This document shows, in pieces, positions 43,201 through 52,900 of a DNA stretch of 64,000 bases. The notes beneath the pieces are model-generated. The model had not been told where the DNA came from and searched no databases. It saw nothing but the letters and a program-made list of their open reading frames with translations. The translations under genes were made by a program, and so were the position numbers. The DNA comes from CAZVFX01 sp964626565 (GTDB lineage: Bacteria > Myxococcota_A > UBA9042 > CAIXZC01). Every line of letters starts with the position of its first letter. Position 1 is the stretch's first letter. The DNA is taken from NCBI GenBank assembly GCA_964626565.1, contig CAZVFX010000009.1, positions 1-64,000 on the forward strand, given 5' to 3'.

Positions 43201-45493
43201 CGCGTCTTTGGGGTTCATTGATTCACCCACCCAGTTCGACGCTTACGATCGAGTGATTACCACGGACCACAATACTTTTTTCGATGATGACGACGCTCCG
43301 GAAGCCGGACCAACCAAGAAACCCTGGACGACCCAGGGGATCAGCGGCAGCAAGGAGTTTGACGTCTATTTGAACTTCTTCGGTGACACTGCGGGGGAAG
43401 AAACCACTCTGGCCGGGGACGAGCTTGCCAGCGTGCTGGGGCGCCACGCGCTCACCTATATGGCGAGCCATGTCTCGGGCAAGTGGGGCTGGCTGTACGG
43501 CGAACTGTGTACGCCAAGTTACAGCAACTACCTCAAGAGGCTGGCGTGCAACCCGGGAGAGGTTTCGGAATGCCCCGGGTACGGTGCGTCCAAAAAGTGC
43601 ATCGGAGGGACTCAGGCCGACGTTATCGGTTTCAGCTATGCTGCCCATCCCTTCAGCAACATGTTTCTTTGGAGTCCGATCATGTTGCGGGATTCGCTGT
43701 CGTTGAGTCCCTACAACAACAAGACCTTTCTCACCCAAGCGGGTGACTTTGTTTTCCGCGGTGTACAGTTGTGGAATCAGCGGCCTGCGCAGGTGGTGAC
43801 CGCAGATCCGCTGGTGTGGGGGCTCAGAAACATCAATCCATACACCGGTGCGACCGGTTTCAGTTGGAAAACCTGGAAGCCGAATTGCGGCTTCACCCCT
43901 TCGGTTCCATCGGGTGCGACGTGGCTCCCTGAGTGCGATTCCCACCTGTCCGCCTGGGTGCCCCAACCCGCCAATCCGAGCGGCCAGAAGAAGGGCTATC
44001 GAAACCAGGTGGCGTGCACCATGTACGCTTTTTTGAACTATGTTCGTGACGGCTTGAGCTATCGCTTCAAGGACGAGGAATTTCCCAACTTGCGTTTCCA
44101 CCGAAAGCTGTATTTTGTAGGTGGCAGCGACGCGCACGGCGATTTTGGATATACCTCCGACATCACGGCAACCGTAGCCGGGGGCTGGAACAAATTCTGG
44201 CTCTCCAAGATCATGGACAGCGCGTATGGGCGGCCGTCTACCTACGTCTTTGGCGGCGGCATCGACAACATGAAGCACGGTCGTTCAGTTGTCACCGACG
44301 GCCCGCTCCTTGATTTCGAAATAGATCCGGAAGGGAGAGGCAGCGCGGACAGTGCCACCGGCGCGGTTACGTGGCACGACAATCAACCCCTGTTTGAGGA
44401 TGCCGCCGGACAGATCGGCGGAGCCGGTTTCCGGGACACGGGGCGCACCGCGTTTGTCCCGCTTATCTATGGATTTAAGGACACCCAGAACATCCGGGTC
44501 CGGCTGAAGTGCTCGAACATCTCTGATTTTGGTGGGCAGACTGCGTCCGTCGCGGAGTTGCTGGTAACCGGCGAGGCCGAAAGTCAGACACCTCCCAAGA
44601 GCATCAATCTGTTTGACTACATGGCTGACTTCAAGTGTGACGGGCAGTGGTATGAGGCGACCGTGCCCCTGGGGAGGACCGAGAATGACCCAACCTGGAT
44701 GCTCACCGGGAACGTCGCGGTGGCCGCCCACGTCAGTGTGGGAAGCAGTTGCCCCGGCACCTATGACGCATATACCAACCCGATTTGGGTGACGGTTGCC
44801 AACTGCATCATGAACGTCGAATTGCAGAAGTCGGGTGATAGCGCGCTGGTGCTCAAGCTGGAGACGGAGAATCCTCCTGTTCCGTTGGAGTTGAACTTCA
44901 GGGTCTCCATGCAACCGGACGAGGTGGAGGCGCACATCAAGCAGGTCGACCCTTCCACGGGCCAACTGGTGGATCTCACCGGCGGCATCGACGGCCAGGG
45001 CGGGCTGATGCCCATTCCCTCGGTGGACAACGGTTGGAACGATTCGCCGCCCAATTTCAATCCCGCATTCGTCCTGAAGAACGCGTTGGTGCTGACGATT
45101 CCGTCTGACAAGCATATTGTGGCTGTCCCCAAGGCTGCCACCCCCGCTGATGAACGTTTCGTGCTGGTCGTGAAACGGAAGGTAGGACCCAACGACCAGC
45201 CACCGTGCAACGACTTGCGCCTATGCGATGGAGTCGGCAACCCGCTGACCCTGGCCACCATCAAGTTCAAGCCTACCAAAGTCACCGCGTGCACGCCGAA
45301 ATCGTGCTCGGAGGATCTGGTGTGGTGCGAGTCGAAGTGTCAGTGTGTGCTGGGGTATGAGTGCCCCGCCGGGGCAATGAATTTCGGTGGGTGCGATTGT
45401 TGCGTGGAACAGGAGTGCTTTCCCCTGCCGTGTTACTGCTCCTACTGCGTTCCTAAGGAGCCCATCTCCTGGTTGACCTGTCCCGGCGGCTAG
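40223..45493 (+). CDS. Lipoprotein fusing subtilisin-like protease, CARDB-type domains and PHP domain, 1756 aa
   Basis: The ATG at 40223 is chosen for GGAGG 8 nt upstream; it gives a signal peptide with lipobox A-A-G-C. An acidic linker and a Cys-rich segment (about 130-225) follow. An S8 protease domain (about 265-540) has Asp297 (V-L-D-T-G), His330 (G-H-G-T) and Ser488 (D-G-S-S-V-A), though the usual A-x-G-N oxyanion motif reads A-P-S-G. CARDB-like beta sandwiches span about 550-780. A PHP-type metallo-hydrolase domain has D-A-H-F-H-S (960-965), T-D-H-N-T and G-S-D-A-H-G (1303-1305). The protein ends in a Cys-rich tail. Such PHP domains (CehA/McbA-like) hydrolyse phospho- or carboxyl esters. 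The combination is unusual and its substrate unknown. Confidence 0.88.
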   Translation: MRGLIAALSAALLAAGCGTGGTTPAEKPVAETVGDERSGDAHDLSLPRTDAPDSAAFDSGGADIQQVPPDASDVGTEVLGPADMTDGGPDLDGGLAPDFSPPEIMSDWANPDAADTTDASEGLVLPDAGEEVETGLCVLETCGIACFDAEVCGLCGNLECDPEESAESCGVDCCEADLCDPSAGPPYPAGEDSCSGAPDGTVCTDGDDSNGLETCRSGQCLYEHPHCRCPPPDGGFPHPDPQPADGEIPEAAVLPPWVGDEPADPGFADAWGLKRINLSEAWQITDGDAGTVVAVLDTGCESASGDLAGQVVDEWDFVDEDDLAQDEGGHGTMMASLIAGSADELGSVGVAPGVKLICGRVASSAGLADYSTMAEGVDWAVQSGASVIYIGFGGFGLGEGLAQLEAAVEEAAAADVVVVAPSGSAGGANLDLFPAAFAPAVISVAATGADDIPFSGTDLSPSTWLAAPGTGIVGTGPSGELVAHDGSSVAAALVAGAGALVRSVDPDLSAADVRGLLHATAAPIAIADFDRIFAARVVDAGAAVVAADSAQSDMALTRLEVISTPLPGQALKVRLAVENAGLGDPGPVSLVVEVSPGDSATVEVPELGVGERTFVEVTLQPDSAGGELTVSAQLSADEDGNAGNDELSTSVSTVATVVHHLRVRTAELVMPTSGDDSLSVLAVVENIGNAPEPAGLVTVVLWPEGYIGEIETPPLAVGELSELLVELPMAADAEVTADGRRQVDVHVRPANGQTELLDTIATLALRVAPEVPWAQQAYWQLPGENLIADAPWRTTTGKIPVLIFYGRSGWFKWSTMPNDWIKPVDHIWIGKVLIRNPAGPASLVGPLIYEDRYDQPPGTIPAGAYVTDEDGNSVASGDVVWTAKPLDGAHRLLWLPVDSLPNTSSGNLPDPLAKGAFLEVEFHYKRVWIQFWYSPYTRKMMGVEIGAPFPKFDPADQYYDAHFHSIAEWYRGWSLLGPAKAYGGPLQMMLATSASLGFIDSPTQFDAYDRVITTDHNTFFDDDDAPEAGPTKKPWTTQGISGSKEFDVYLNFFGDTAGEETTLAGDELASVLGRHALTYMASHVSGKWGWLYGELCTPSYSNYLKRLACNPGEVSECPGYGASKKCIGGTQADVIGFSYAAHPFSNMFLWSPIMLRDSLSLSPYNNKTFLTQAGDFVFRGVQLWNQRPAQVVTADPLVWGLRNINPYTGATGFSWKTWKPNCGFTPSVPSGATWLPECDSHLSAWVPQPANPSGQKKGYRNQVACTMYAFLNYVRDGLSYRFKDEEFPNLRFHRKLYFVGGSDAHGDFGYTSDITATVAGGWNKFWLSKIMDSAYGRPSTYVFGGGIDNMKHGRSVVTDGPLLDFEIDPEGRGSADSATGAVTWHDNQPLFEDAAGQIGGAGFRDTGRTAFVPLIYGFKDTQNIRVRLKCSNISDFGGQTASVAELLVTGEAESQTPPKSINLFDYMADFKCDGQWYEATVPLGRTENDPTWMLTGNVAVAAHVSVGSSCPGTYDAYTNPIWVTVANCIMNVELQKSGDSALVLKLETENPPVPLELNFRVSMQPDEVEAHIKQVDPSTGQLVDLTGGIDGQGGLMPIPSVDNGWNDSPPNFNPAFVLKNALVLTIPSDKHIVAVPKAATPADERFVLVVKRKVGPNDQPPCNDLRLCDGVGNPLTLATIKFKPTKVTACTPKSCSEDLVWCESKCQCVLGYECPAGAMNFGGCDCCVEQECFPLPCYCSYCVPKEPISWLTCPGG

Positions 45494-46179
45494 CGTCCGG
45501 GCCGCTGGAAGAGGTAGCGGTGGTAGTCGCTGCGCGCCTGGGTGAGCAGGGTCTCGAAACGCCCGGGGTCGGTGATGCGGTAGTGGGTTGCGCCGGTGCG
45601 CCTGTAGTCCGGGTCATTGAACCCGTCCAGCATGCGCGGAATGTCGCTCAGGCCGTTGGACAGGTGCAACGAGAAGGTGACACCGGGGATTTTCAGGTTG
45701 GGCAATAGCTGCTGCAGCGACGCCTCGATTTCCAACAGCGCTTCGTCCGAAGTCGCATAGATTACCAGTACTCTGCCCTTCTCGGGGCGTTCGAAGAAGC
45801 CGCCCATTTTGCCGTAGAAGCCGTGGTGTGGGTACTTCCTCTTCTCGTCGAACGTTTTGGCGTAGTTCTGCAACAGACTGCCGAGCCCGAAAAGCTGTCG
45901 GGAGGGATTGGGGTCAGCGGACAAAGCAGAAAGTACGATCTTGTTGTGTTGACCGATCACTTCGGCGGGCAGGTAGAAGCCGCTGGACCGAGCCAACTCT
46001 TCCAGCTTATCGATGTCGAACAGCACCGAACGATGGGGAGTACCGGGCGTAAAGAAAGTCACATAGCTCCAGCCTCGGCCCGTGTCCCCAGTGGTTGCGG
46101 GGTCATGTTCCTTCGCTTCCAACGCATCCCGCACGGCGAGATGTTCTTCATGCCAATTGACCAGTAAGCCTCTTCTCAT
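45490..46179 (-). CDS. Hypothetical protein, 229 aa
   Basis: The start at 46179 (M-R-R-G-L-L-V-N-W-H-E-E-H) is preceded by AAGGACGGAGA; the frame is open to 46428 but that extension lacks coding character. No signal peptide or membrane segment. The sequence is mixed alpha/beta, with motifs such as G-W-S-Y-V-T-F-F-T-P-G-T-P-H-R-S-V-L-F-D and R-V-L-V-I-Y-A-T-S-D-E-A-L-L-E-I. I do not recognise a family. It converges with the fusion protein gene, sharing CTAG at the two stops, and diverges from the next lipoprotein gene. Confidence 0.7.
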   Translation of the reverse strand: MRRGLLVNWHEEHLAVRDALEAKEHDPATTGDTGRGWSYVTFFTPGTPHRSVLFDIDKLEELARSSGFYLPAEVIGQHNKIVLSALSADPNPSRQLFGLGSLLQNYAKTFDEKRKYPHHGFYGKMGGFFERPEKGRVLVIYATSDEALLEIEASLQQLLPNLKIPGVTFSLHLSNGLSDIPRMLDGFNDPDYRRTGATHYRITDPGRFETLLTQARSDYHRYLFQRPGR

Positions 46180-46337
46180 TCTCCGTCCTTCCCGGCTACA
46201 GTGTACTAGAACGACCCAATCGAGCGCAAATGTATACAGCCAATTTTGACCGTCGTCAACTACCAGTTTTAAAGAACCGGGCCGAGTCAGGCGGGTGTGT
46301 GGTACTATTGATAGCGAATCGGATGTGCGGAGAGGGC

Positions 46338-48560
46338 ATGAGAGGAACTGGAATGTTGTTTTGTTTGTTGCTGGCCGCGGGCTGCTCCGCAGATGGTGGG
46401 CCCCACGGGTCTGAGGTCGACGTTGCACCCGATGTCGCCGGGGTCGACGTTGCAGCCGACGCGGCAGTACGTGCGGACTTGTCAGCCGATGCGAAAGGAC
46501 CGCTCGAAGATGCCCCGGATTCGGTCGATGTGGAAACGACCGTCGAACCTCCTCCCTGTCCCGACCCGGACCCCATGGGGTGTCTGCCCTTGGAGTACGA
46601 GGGGCTCACCGTGGATCCGACAGAGTATCCGGCGCCCTCTGAATTTCACGGCCTGCTGGACGAGGTGCTGGCAGGGGCAGCCACGGACAATCCGCTCTTC
46701 TCCCTGACCCGGGAGGAGGTCCCTTTTTATGATTTTCAGCCGGAGGACAGCCCGTTCGGCCGTCTCGAATGGGAGTATGCGGTCCGTCACGGCTATTTCG
46801 AGATCCCGAGCTACCTGGAAGTCTTTCGCAGCGAACTGGAGCAGCGCCAGGACTCGGTCCCGGCGCTGCTTTCTTTCTTATCAGATAAGACCGATTCTTA
46901 TCTGGAACACGGCTCGGTGCAGATCTTCCTCGAGCGCGCCGATGAATTGGCCTCCAAACCCGGGGCTCTTGAGGCTTCCCTCAAAGCCCTGTGGGAGTAC
47001 GGCGGAGAGGAGCTGAATCCTGGTCCCTATTTTCTCAATGACATTCCGGGAGCCGCGCACGAAGATCTGGCGCGCCTGTTTTTCTCTCTCTACGCCGGCT
47101 TGCTGCTGCAGCGGGCTGCCTTCGAGGCCGCGGTAGCAGAGATCCCCTTGTCCCCCGAGCTTTACGAACAGGCTGCGTTCTCCCGGACGTTTGATGACCT
47201 CGCCGCGGCTGACGGGTTGGACGCATTCGGGGCCAAGGTTGATTTCAGGCAACTTTACCGCGGCGCAGAGGTTGTGCATCGGGCGTTGTCCCGATTCGAA
47301 GAATCCCCGCCCTCCTGGGATCTTGAAGGGAAGGTGAAATTCCTCACTCCTCTGGGGTTTGTGGCGCTGGGGGGAACGGGGCCGGAGACATTTCAGGCCA
47401 CCTCACCGGGGCACTTGCTGGTGCTCGACCTGGGCGGCAATGACAAATACATGGGCGTGCTCGGGGCGACCCGGTTTGGTGTGCCCCTTTCGGTTATTCT
47501 GGATCTGGGCGGGGACGACGTCTACGAAAACGACGACGAACCGCTGCCTTCCTTTGCTGCGGGGCACCTGGGCTATGCCGTAATGGTCGACGTTGAAGGT
47601 GACGACACCTATCTCTCCAACTATAACAGCCTGGCCAGCGCGTGTCTCGGGGTCGCCATCCTGGACGACCGGGCGGGAAACGACAGTTACAGCTCGGTTA
47701 ATTTCTCCCAGGCCGCGGCCATGTTGGGCGTCGCACTACTCCGGGACGGGGCAGGTGAAGACAAGTACTACTCATTCCGGGCCAGCCAGTCCTACGCTTC
47801 GTACCGTGGCGCTTCCCTGTTGCTGGATGTCGATGGCAACGATTCGTACGTCGCTGAGGCGGAGATCAATATCTACCCTTCGGCGCAGAACTCGAAGTAC
47901 AACGCGAACATGTCCCAGGGGGCGGGCCAGGGGTATCGCAACGACGCGGCTGGTTTGCCCAACAGCTACTCGGGAGGCGTCGCACTGTTGGCCGACCTTC
48001 AGGGAGACGACATTTACTCCGCAGGGCTGTTCGCTCAGGGGGTTGGCTACTGGTTCGGTGTCGGATTCCACCTGGACGTTGCGGGCAACGATGAGTACGA
48101 CGGGATCTGGTACAATTTTGGCGCTTCGGCCCACTTCGCGGGCGGGGTGCACGGGGATTGGGAAGGTGACGACACCTACTTCTGCCTCCAGGATCAGTGT
48201 CTCGGCGAGGGTCGGGACTACTCCATCGGTTTTATGCTCAACGGCAGCGGGAAGGACAGCTACTGGGGCAAGGCCGATCGGAACATCGGCGCAGGCGACC
48301 TGTACGGCACCGGGATCTTCTGGGACCAGGAAGGGGAAGACAGTTACCGGACCGACGGCAAGACCGGCGTCGGCCAGGCATACTGCGACACTGAAAACGA
48401 GAATTCCATCACCGTGGGCATCTTCCTGGATTCCGGAGGGACACAGGACGAGTACCTGAACGAACTTGGCGACTCGGCCGACTCTTCTCTTTGGACCCAG
48501 GTAGGCAATTGGAACGACGGCCAATGGCTCAACGTAATGGCCGTCGGCTCAGACAACTGA
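46338..48560 (+). CDS. Lipoprotein with G-x-D-x-Y repeat domain, 740 aa
   Basis: The ATG at 46338 follows GGAGAGGG and gives a short signal peptide with lipobox A-A-G-C, followed by an acidic tether (about 17-70). Residues of about 75-350 are helical and have no recognised family. From about 360 the protein carries at least eleven repeats around G-(G/N/D)-(N/D/E)-D-x-Y spaced by about 20-35 residues (L-G-G-N-D-K-Y, L-G-G-D-D-V-Y, V-E-G-D-D-T-Y, W-E-G-D-D-T-Y, Q-E-G-E-D-S-Y). The pattern suggests a calcium-binding parallel beta roll or helix, akin to but distinct from RTX repeats. Function unknown; surface exposure likely. Confidence 0.8.
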   Translation: MRGTGMLFCLLLAAGCSADGGPHGSEVDVAPDVAGVDVAADAAVRADLSADAKGPLEDAPDSVDVETTVEPPPCPDPDPMGCLPLEYEGLTVDPTEYPAPSEFHGLLDEVLAGAATDNPLFSLTREEVPFYDFQPEDSPFGRLEWEYAVRHGYFEIPSYLEVFRSELEQRQDSVPALLSFLSDKTDSYLEHGSVQIFLERADELASKPGALEASLKALWEYGGEELNPGPYFLNDIPGAAHEDLARLFFSLYAGLLLQRAAFEAAVAEIPLSPELYEQAAFSRTFDDLAAADGLDAFGAKVDFRQLYRGAEVVHRALSRFEESPPSWDLEGKVKFLTPLGFVALGGTGPETFQATSPGHLLVLDLGGNDKYMGVLGATRFGVPLSVILDLGGDDVYENDDEPLPSFAAGHLGYAVMVDVEGDDTYLSNYNSLASACLGVAILDDRAGNDSYSSVNFSQAAAMLGVALLRDGAGEDKYYSFRASQSYASYRGASLLLDVDGNDSYVAEAEINIYPSAQNSKYNANMSQGAGQGYRNDAAGLPNSYSGGVALLADLQGDDIYSAGLFAQGVGYWFGVGFHLDVAGNDEYDGIWYNFGASAHFAGGVHGDWEGDDTYFCLQDQCLGEGRDYSIGFMLNGSGKDSYWGKADRNIGAGDLYGTGIFWDQEGEDSYRTDGKTGVGQAYCDTENENSITVGIFLDSGGTQDEYLNELGDSADSSLWTQVGNWNDGQWLNVMAVGSDN

Positions 48561-48561
48561 C

Positions 48562-48596
48562 AATTGATAATTGAAAATTGGTAATTGAAAATTGGT
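48562..48596. repeat. AT-rich intergenic tandem repeat
   Basis: The 14-mer AATTGAAAATTGGT occurs twice in perfect tandem (48569-48582 and 48583-48596), preceded by a related AATTGATA. It fills the 42-bp gap before the glycosyltransferase gene and is much richer in A and T than its surroundings. It may act as an upstream-element-like or slippage-prone spacer near that gene's ribosome site. Confidence 0.7.
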
Positions 48597-48602
48597 GAGT
48601 TA

Positions 48603-49874
48603 ATGAGAATTGGTTTCATCATCGGCAGAATCGGAGGTGTGGACGGGGTCGCGCTGGAGACCGAAAAGTGGGCGCTGGTCCTTCGACGCATGGGCCACGA
48701 GGTCTATACCCTTGCGGGAGCGTACGAGGGTGCTCCCATGGACGCCGGCCATGAGGACTTGCTGCCTGCCCTTGCATTTTCTTCCGATTACTGCCTTCGG
48801 GAACAAGAGGTAGCTTACTTCGGAGGTGACGGAGGAGAGGACGAATTGCTGGCGTCTATTCACGCCCGGGGCGGGAGCATCGGCGAGGGCGTTCTGGAAT
48901 GGATTGCGGCGCGGCGGCTGGACGTAATCATTCCTGAGAATGCGTGCGCCCTACCCTGCCACATTGCCATGGGTCTGGGCATAAAGCTGGCTGCGGAAAG
49001 GTCGGGGGTCAGAACCATCACTCACGACCACGACTTCGCGTGGGAGCGGGGCGACAGATACGTTTCCAGGTTCGAGCGGGTGAACTGCCTCGTCGCTGAG
49101 CTTTTCCCCCTTCGTCTGCCCAACTCGACCCACGCGGTTATCAACAGTGCGGCTGCGGAGACCTTGGCGACACGGTTTTCCAGAGTTTCCGTGGTGGTTC
49201 CCAACGTCATGGATTTTGACCTCCCCTACGGGCTGCCTTCCGCGTTTAACGGCAGCTTGCGGCGGGACCTGGGGATGGGCGATGAAGATCTGCTCTTGTT
49301 CCAGGTGACCAGGATAGTACGGCGGAAAGGTATCGAGGTGGCTATCGACCTGGTGGACCGTCTGGATGACCCCCGAGTGAAGCTGGTGATTGCCGGCAGT
49401 CACGAGGACGATACGGGCGGCGGGTATTTCGAGGAGCTCAACGAACAGGTTCTACGGCTCAAACTGGAAGGGCGGGTGGTTTTTGCCGAGCGCTTCATCG
49501 GCAACGATTCCCGAACTCGGCCCGATGGGGTGAAAACCTACTCCCTGTCGGACGCCTACGCCCACGCCCGGGCGTGTACCTATTTTTCAACCTACGAGGG
49601 GTTCGGCAATGCGTTTGTGGAGTGCGTGCTCTCGAGGACCCCGATCTTCGTGAACAACTACGAACCGGTGTACTGGCCGGATATCGGGAGCCTGGGGTTT
49701 CGAACCGTCATGCTGCAGGGTAATGTATTGACCGACGAAGCGTTGGCCCAGGTCTCAAGCATTATCCACAATGACGCGCTGACTCGGGAGATCGCGGAGC
49801 ACAATTTCCAATTGGGCAAGGCGCATTTTTCCTACGACGTCTTGGAAGATAGGTTGTCTGAGTTGTTGCAGTAG
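48603..49874 (+). CDS. GT4-type (GT-B fold) glycosyltransferase, 423 aa
   Basis: Cytosolic glycosyltransferase of the large GT4 family, which uses nucleotide sugars to extend lipid- or polymer-bound glycans. The N-terminal lobe begins M-R-I-G-F-I-I-G-R-I-G-G-V-D-G-V, the glycine-rich acceptor loop. The C-terminal lobe has V-T-R-I-V-R-R-K-G-I-E-V-A, V-I-A-G-S-H and the E-x7-E motif in E-G-F-G-N-A-F-V-E. Length is normal. The ATG at 48603 has GGTGAG upstream. Donor and acceptor cannot be read from the sequence, and no other sugar-polymer genes lie next to it. Confidence 0.88.
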   Translation: MRIGFIIGRIGGVDGVALETEKWALVLRRMGHEVYTLAGAYEGAPMDAGHEDLLPALAFSSDYCLREQEVAYFGGDGGEDELLASIHARGGSIGEGVLEWIAARRLDVIIPENACALPCHIAMGLGIKLAAERSGVRTITHDHDFAWERGDRYVSRFERVNCLVAELFPLRLPNSTHAVINSAAAETLATRFSRVSVVVPNVMDFDLPYGLPSAFNGSLRRDLGMGDEDLLLFQVTRIVRRKGIEVAIDLVDRLDDPRVKLVIAGSHEDDTGGGYFEELNEQVLRLKLEGRVVFAERFIGNDSRTRPDGVKTYSLSDAYAHARACTYFSTYEGFGNAFVECVLSRTPIFVNNYEPVYWPDIGSLGFRTVMLQGNVLTDEALAQVSSIIHNDALTREIAEHNFQLGKAHFSYDVLEDRLSELLQ

Positions 49875-49928
49875 AGCTTTCGAGGCTCCTGCCGTTCCTA
49901 CCGCCTACCGCCTCTACTTTGCTCCCGC

Positions 49929-52900
49929 CTATTTATACCACATCCCCCATCCGGAGGAGCCGCAACAGGTCCAGGAGATGTGATTATCTCCGCCGCCGCC
50001 CGAGTTCATCTTGATGGTCATGGAGGTGGCCCAGCGTTCAGAGATGCTCTTGGTGGTGTTGCACCCTGCGCCGAAGTTCACGGATGAGCCGTCGCTGAAC
50101 GAGACGGTGTAGTTACCTGTTTCTCCGTCGTTGCAACCGCAGGAGACCTTCAGTTTGTTGACCAGCCGGGCGCCGCTCCAACTGCACGAGAGGCTCTGGC
50201 CAACGTCAAAGGCGCCGGGTCCTCCGCAGTTGTGGAAGGTAGTGCTGCAGCCCTCCGAGTAGGACCCGTTGCAGTTCTCGTCCACCTGGTTGCCGCACAC
50301 TTCCGCCGCGCCCGGGTGCACAGCCGCGTCGCCGTCGGCGCAATCGCCGGTCTGGGTGGCGGTGTACTGGCCCGTAGCGGAGCAGAGGCACTGGGAAGAT
50401 GAGGTGCCGTAACCGTCGTCATCTGCGTCCAGGTAGTAGGTCTGGCAGCCCGGGGTGCCGGGATTGTCCACGACGTTGTCGCAGTCGTTGTCCTTGCCGT
50501 CGCAAATCTCTGCCGCACCGGGGTTTATGGCTGCGTCAAAGGGGGCGCAGTCATTGGGGTCCGCGGTGCCGTCGTTGTCGTCGTCGGTGTCGATACAATC
50601 GGGCAAAGTGTCGCCGTCGTTATTGGCGAACTCATCGGTGAGGGTCCCGTCGCAGTCTGAGTCCACTTCATCGCATGACTCGTCGGCACCGTTGTAGATG
50701 TCGGCATCCGCGTCGTTGCAGTCGGTAGCATCGAGGTCGCCGTCACCGTCGTCGTCGAGGTCCACGCAGTCGGGAAGGGCGTCGCCGTCGAAGTTGGGAT
50801 ACTGGTCTACGAGATCCCCGTCACAGTTGGAGTCGATATCGTCGCACCCCTCCGGGGCTCCGTTGAAGATAAGGGGGTCGGTGTCGTTGCAGTCGGTGGC
50901 GTCCGGGTCGTCGTCGTTATCGTCGTCGTCGTCCACGCAGTCGGGGAGAGAATCGTTGTCGGTATTGGCGAATTCGTCGATGAGGCTCCCGTCGCAGTCG
51001 GAGTCGATCTCATCGCACGACTCCTGAGCTCCGACGTAAATGGTGGGGTCGGCATCATTGCAATCTGCCAGGTCGGGATTGCCGTCATTGTCGTCATCAG
51101 TGTCCACACAGTCGGGAGTCTCATCATCATCGAAGTTGGCGAAATCGTCCACCAGCGAGCCATCACAATCAGAGTCGACCTGGTCGCACAATTCGTCTGC
51201 GCCGCTGTAGATATCGGGGTTGGTGTCGTCGCAATCGGTATCGTCCGGGTCGTTGTCGTTGTCATCGTCCGAATCGATGCAGTCGGGTTGAAGGTCATTG
51301 TCGGTATCGTCATAACCGTCCACCAGGCTTTGGTCGCAATCGGAGTCGATGTTGTCGCACTCTTCCGCCGCGCCGGAGAAGATCCCGGGTGCGTCGTCGT
51401 TGCAGTCGCCGCCGCATTGGCGCTGACCGTCGCCGTCCAGGTCGTCTTCGTCATCGGGGACGACGCCGTCGCAATCGTTGTCCTCGCCATCACACAGTTC
51501 GTCCTGGGCCGCGAACTGAGTGGGACAGAACAGCCCGGAAGCGTCGGGGAGGCAGGCGGTGAATCCACCTGCGCACTGTCCTACTCCGCAGGGCGAGCCG
51601 ACGCCCTCAACGGTTGTTCCGTCAAGCAGGACCATTGCGAAGCCCTCGTCTATTTCGCCGTCGCAGTCGTTGTCCGCACCATCGCACAGTTCGTCCACGG
51701 AGTCCTCTTCCGTGGGGCAGTACATGGCCAGGCCGTCAGGAGTGCAGGTTGTCACGCCGCCGCCGCAATCGCCAACCCCGCAAGGGACTCCAACTCCGGT
51801 AACAACCGACCCGTTGGAGAGCGTTATGGAGAAGCCGTTGTCGGTTTCGCCGTTGCAGTCATTGTCCTGGCCATCGCAAAGCTCGGGCTGAGCGCCGAGT
51901 AGCGGGTCGCAGACCTGCACCACGCCGGCAAGGCAGTTGGGAACGGTGTGTACGCAAAGGCCCAGCCCGCAAGTTGTTTCACCCAGCGCCTCGTCCACTT
52001 CTCCGTTACAGTCGTTGTCCTCCCCGTCGCACGTCTCAATTCCGGCGCCTTCCATCGGGTCGCATACTTGGGGGATTCCCGCGACGCAGTTCTGGATAGT
52101 GTGGGCGCAGACGCCGAGGCCGCAGGAGGTTTCTCCCAGTTCTTCGTCAGCAGGCCCGTCGCAATCGTTGTCTATGCCGTCGCAAAGTTCCTCTGCACCC
52201 GGATAGATGGTGGGGTCGAACGGCGAGCAGTCCACCGCGTCTTTGGACAGGTCGTTGTCATCGTCGGGGTCGCACTCGTTTCCTAAGTCATCATTGTCGA
52301 AATCCGCCTGGTTGGGATTCTTCACACCAACACAATTGTCCGCGCTGTCGAGAACGCCGTCTCCGTCGGCGTCGGGATCCGTGCAGTCAGCGATACCGTC
52401 TGCGTCCTGGTCGGGGAAACCTTCATCGATGGCATCGTCGCAATTATCATCAGCGCCGTTGCACAGTTCGTCGGCGCCGGGAAATACGTCGGGGTCCAGC
52501 GGCTTGCAGTCGCCGGTGTCTGTGGCCGAGTAGAGGGGACCCGCCTTGCACAGGCACTCCCACTGGTTGGCGACGCCGAACCCGTCCGCATCCAGGTCCA
52601 GGTAGTGGTTGATGCACCCTTCGGCATCCGCCTCGTCCACCTCGCCGCCACAGTCGTCGTCGATGCCGTTGCACAACTCCGCGGTGAGGTGGGAGACCTC
52701 GGCGTTGAAAGGTTCGCAGTCGGTGACGTCGGGTTCTCCGTCACCATCGTCATCCTGATCACACCAATCGCCATCGCCGTCACCGTCGAGGTCGGCCTGG
52801 TCCGGGTTTTCCACACCAACACAATTGTCCTCGCTGTCGGGTACGCCGTCACCGTCCTGGTCGCCGTCGCATTTGTCCCCTTCACCGTCACCGTCGAGGT

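Noticed and set aside
48562..48596. AT-rich repeats as an insertion-sequence scar
   Set aside because: No inverted ends, target duplication or transposase remnant is visible; it is only a short tandem repeat.
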